A DNA stretch of 5,100 nucleotides from Bacteroidota bacterium. Its GTDB lineage: Bacteria > Bacteroidota > Bacteroidia > Bacteroidales > Prolixibacteraceae. Below are positions 4,921-5,100 of this stretch, piece after piece. Below the pieces are notes generated by a model that worked only from the letters and a program-made list of their open reading frames with translations, was not told the origin of the DNA and ran no database searches. The stretch lies in contig JAMDDG010000246.1 of NCBI GenBank assembly GCA_023488865.1, forward strand, positions 1-5,100. Direction: 5' to 3'. The translations under genes and the position numbers were made by a program. Position 1 is the stretch's first letter; every line of letters starts with the position of its first letter.

Positions 4921-5100
4921 TTATTCTCCTGTTGATTTTTGTTCCGGATCGCTTCTTTTGCTAATCTCGTCCCTTATCACGGAAGCTTTTTCATACTCTT
5001 CGTTGTGAACGGCTTTGTCGAGCATTTCGTTCAGCTCGTCAAGGGTAAATTCATCGTAAAGTGAATGTTCATCGGTTGCCTCTTCCATAGTAGCTTCTTC
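4921..5100 (-). CDS. UVR-motif protein, C-terminal fragment; possibly a bifunctional nuclease (DUF151) family protein
   Basis: A minus-strand frame runs in from the right edge and stops at TAA (4921-4923), giving 59 residues. Residues 20-49 form a UVR (UvrB/UvrC) motif: LDELNEMLDKAVHNEEYEKA followed by SVIRDEISKR. This is a short coiled helical hairpin known from the UvrB-UvrC contact and also found at the C-terminus of other proteins. A Glu-rich acidic linker precedes it, and a polar tail (SDPEQKSTGE) follows. From memory, Bacteroidota carry a bifunctional nuclease domain (BFN/DUF151) protein of about 200 residues ending in such a motif, often near thyA and folA, so that is my best guess; the BFN domain itself is outside the window. 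UvrB, UvrC or an McsA-like protein remain possible. An internal ATG at 5086-5088 could start a 55-residue protein, but a longer gene is more likely. Only 7 bp separate it from thyA, implying one operon. Confidence 0.65.
   Translation of the reverse strand, partial: EEATMEEATDEHSLYDEFTLDELNEMLDKAVHNEEYEKASVIRDEISKRSDPEQKSTGE

Overview
The window looks like chromosomal DNA from a member of the Bacteroidota, probably class Bacteroidia. The evidence is moderate GC with AT-rich intergenic DNA, start codons without clear Shine-Dalgarno sequences, a Tat-dependent Gfo/Idh/MocA oxidoreductase next to a DUF1080 protein, a family I pyrophosphatase of the longer type I recall from Bacteroidota and Chlamydiae, and a UVR-motif protein next to thyA-folA. 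Genus and species cannot be assigned from this sequence.

Layout. Positions 1-165 (+) are the last 54 codons of a YifB/ComM-type Mg-chelatase-like AAA+ ATPase. After a 176-bp AT-rich gap come two + strand genes 8 bp apart: a Sec-exported 3-keto-disaccharide hydrolase domain (DUF1080) protein (342-1058) and a Tat-exported Gfo/Idh/MocA oxidoreductase (1067-2407). A strong intrinsic terminator at 2434-2471 closes this pair. A monocistronic inorganic pyrophosphatase gene (2608-3282, +) follows. It converges on a minus-strand cluster that reads right to left: the C-terminal end of a UVR-motif protein (4921-5100, cut by the window edge), thyA (4119-4913) and folA (3483-3977).

How the genes work together. 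The oxidoreductase and DUF1080 protein fit a two-step oxidative route for glycosides: oxidation of a sugar C3 hydroxyl to a ketone, then cleavage of the 3-keto glycoside. Both carry export signals, so the chemistry is probably periplasmic. ThyA converts dUMP to dTMP and turns methylene-tetrahydrofolate into dihydrofolate; FolA reduces that back to tetrahydrofolate. The two form one cycle, and their adjacency is classic. Pyrophosphatase is housekeeping.

Non-coding structure. The DNA on both sides of folA carries short-period, A-rich tandem repeats: about 8-bp units at 3305-3342, 7-bp units at 3401-3428 and 10-bp units at 4021-4060. A 16-bp near-palindrome lies upstream of the DUF1080 gene at 201-216. 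I see no RNA gene, CRISPR array, insertion sequence or phage gene. Most of the window is ordinary; the points worth a second look are the exported keto-sugar pair, the repeat arrays around folA, and a Trp-to-Phe change in DHFR. I did not find a clearly new biological system.
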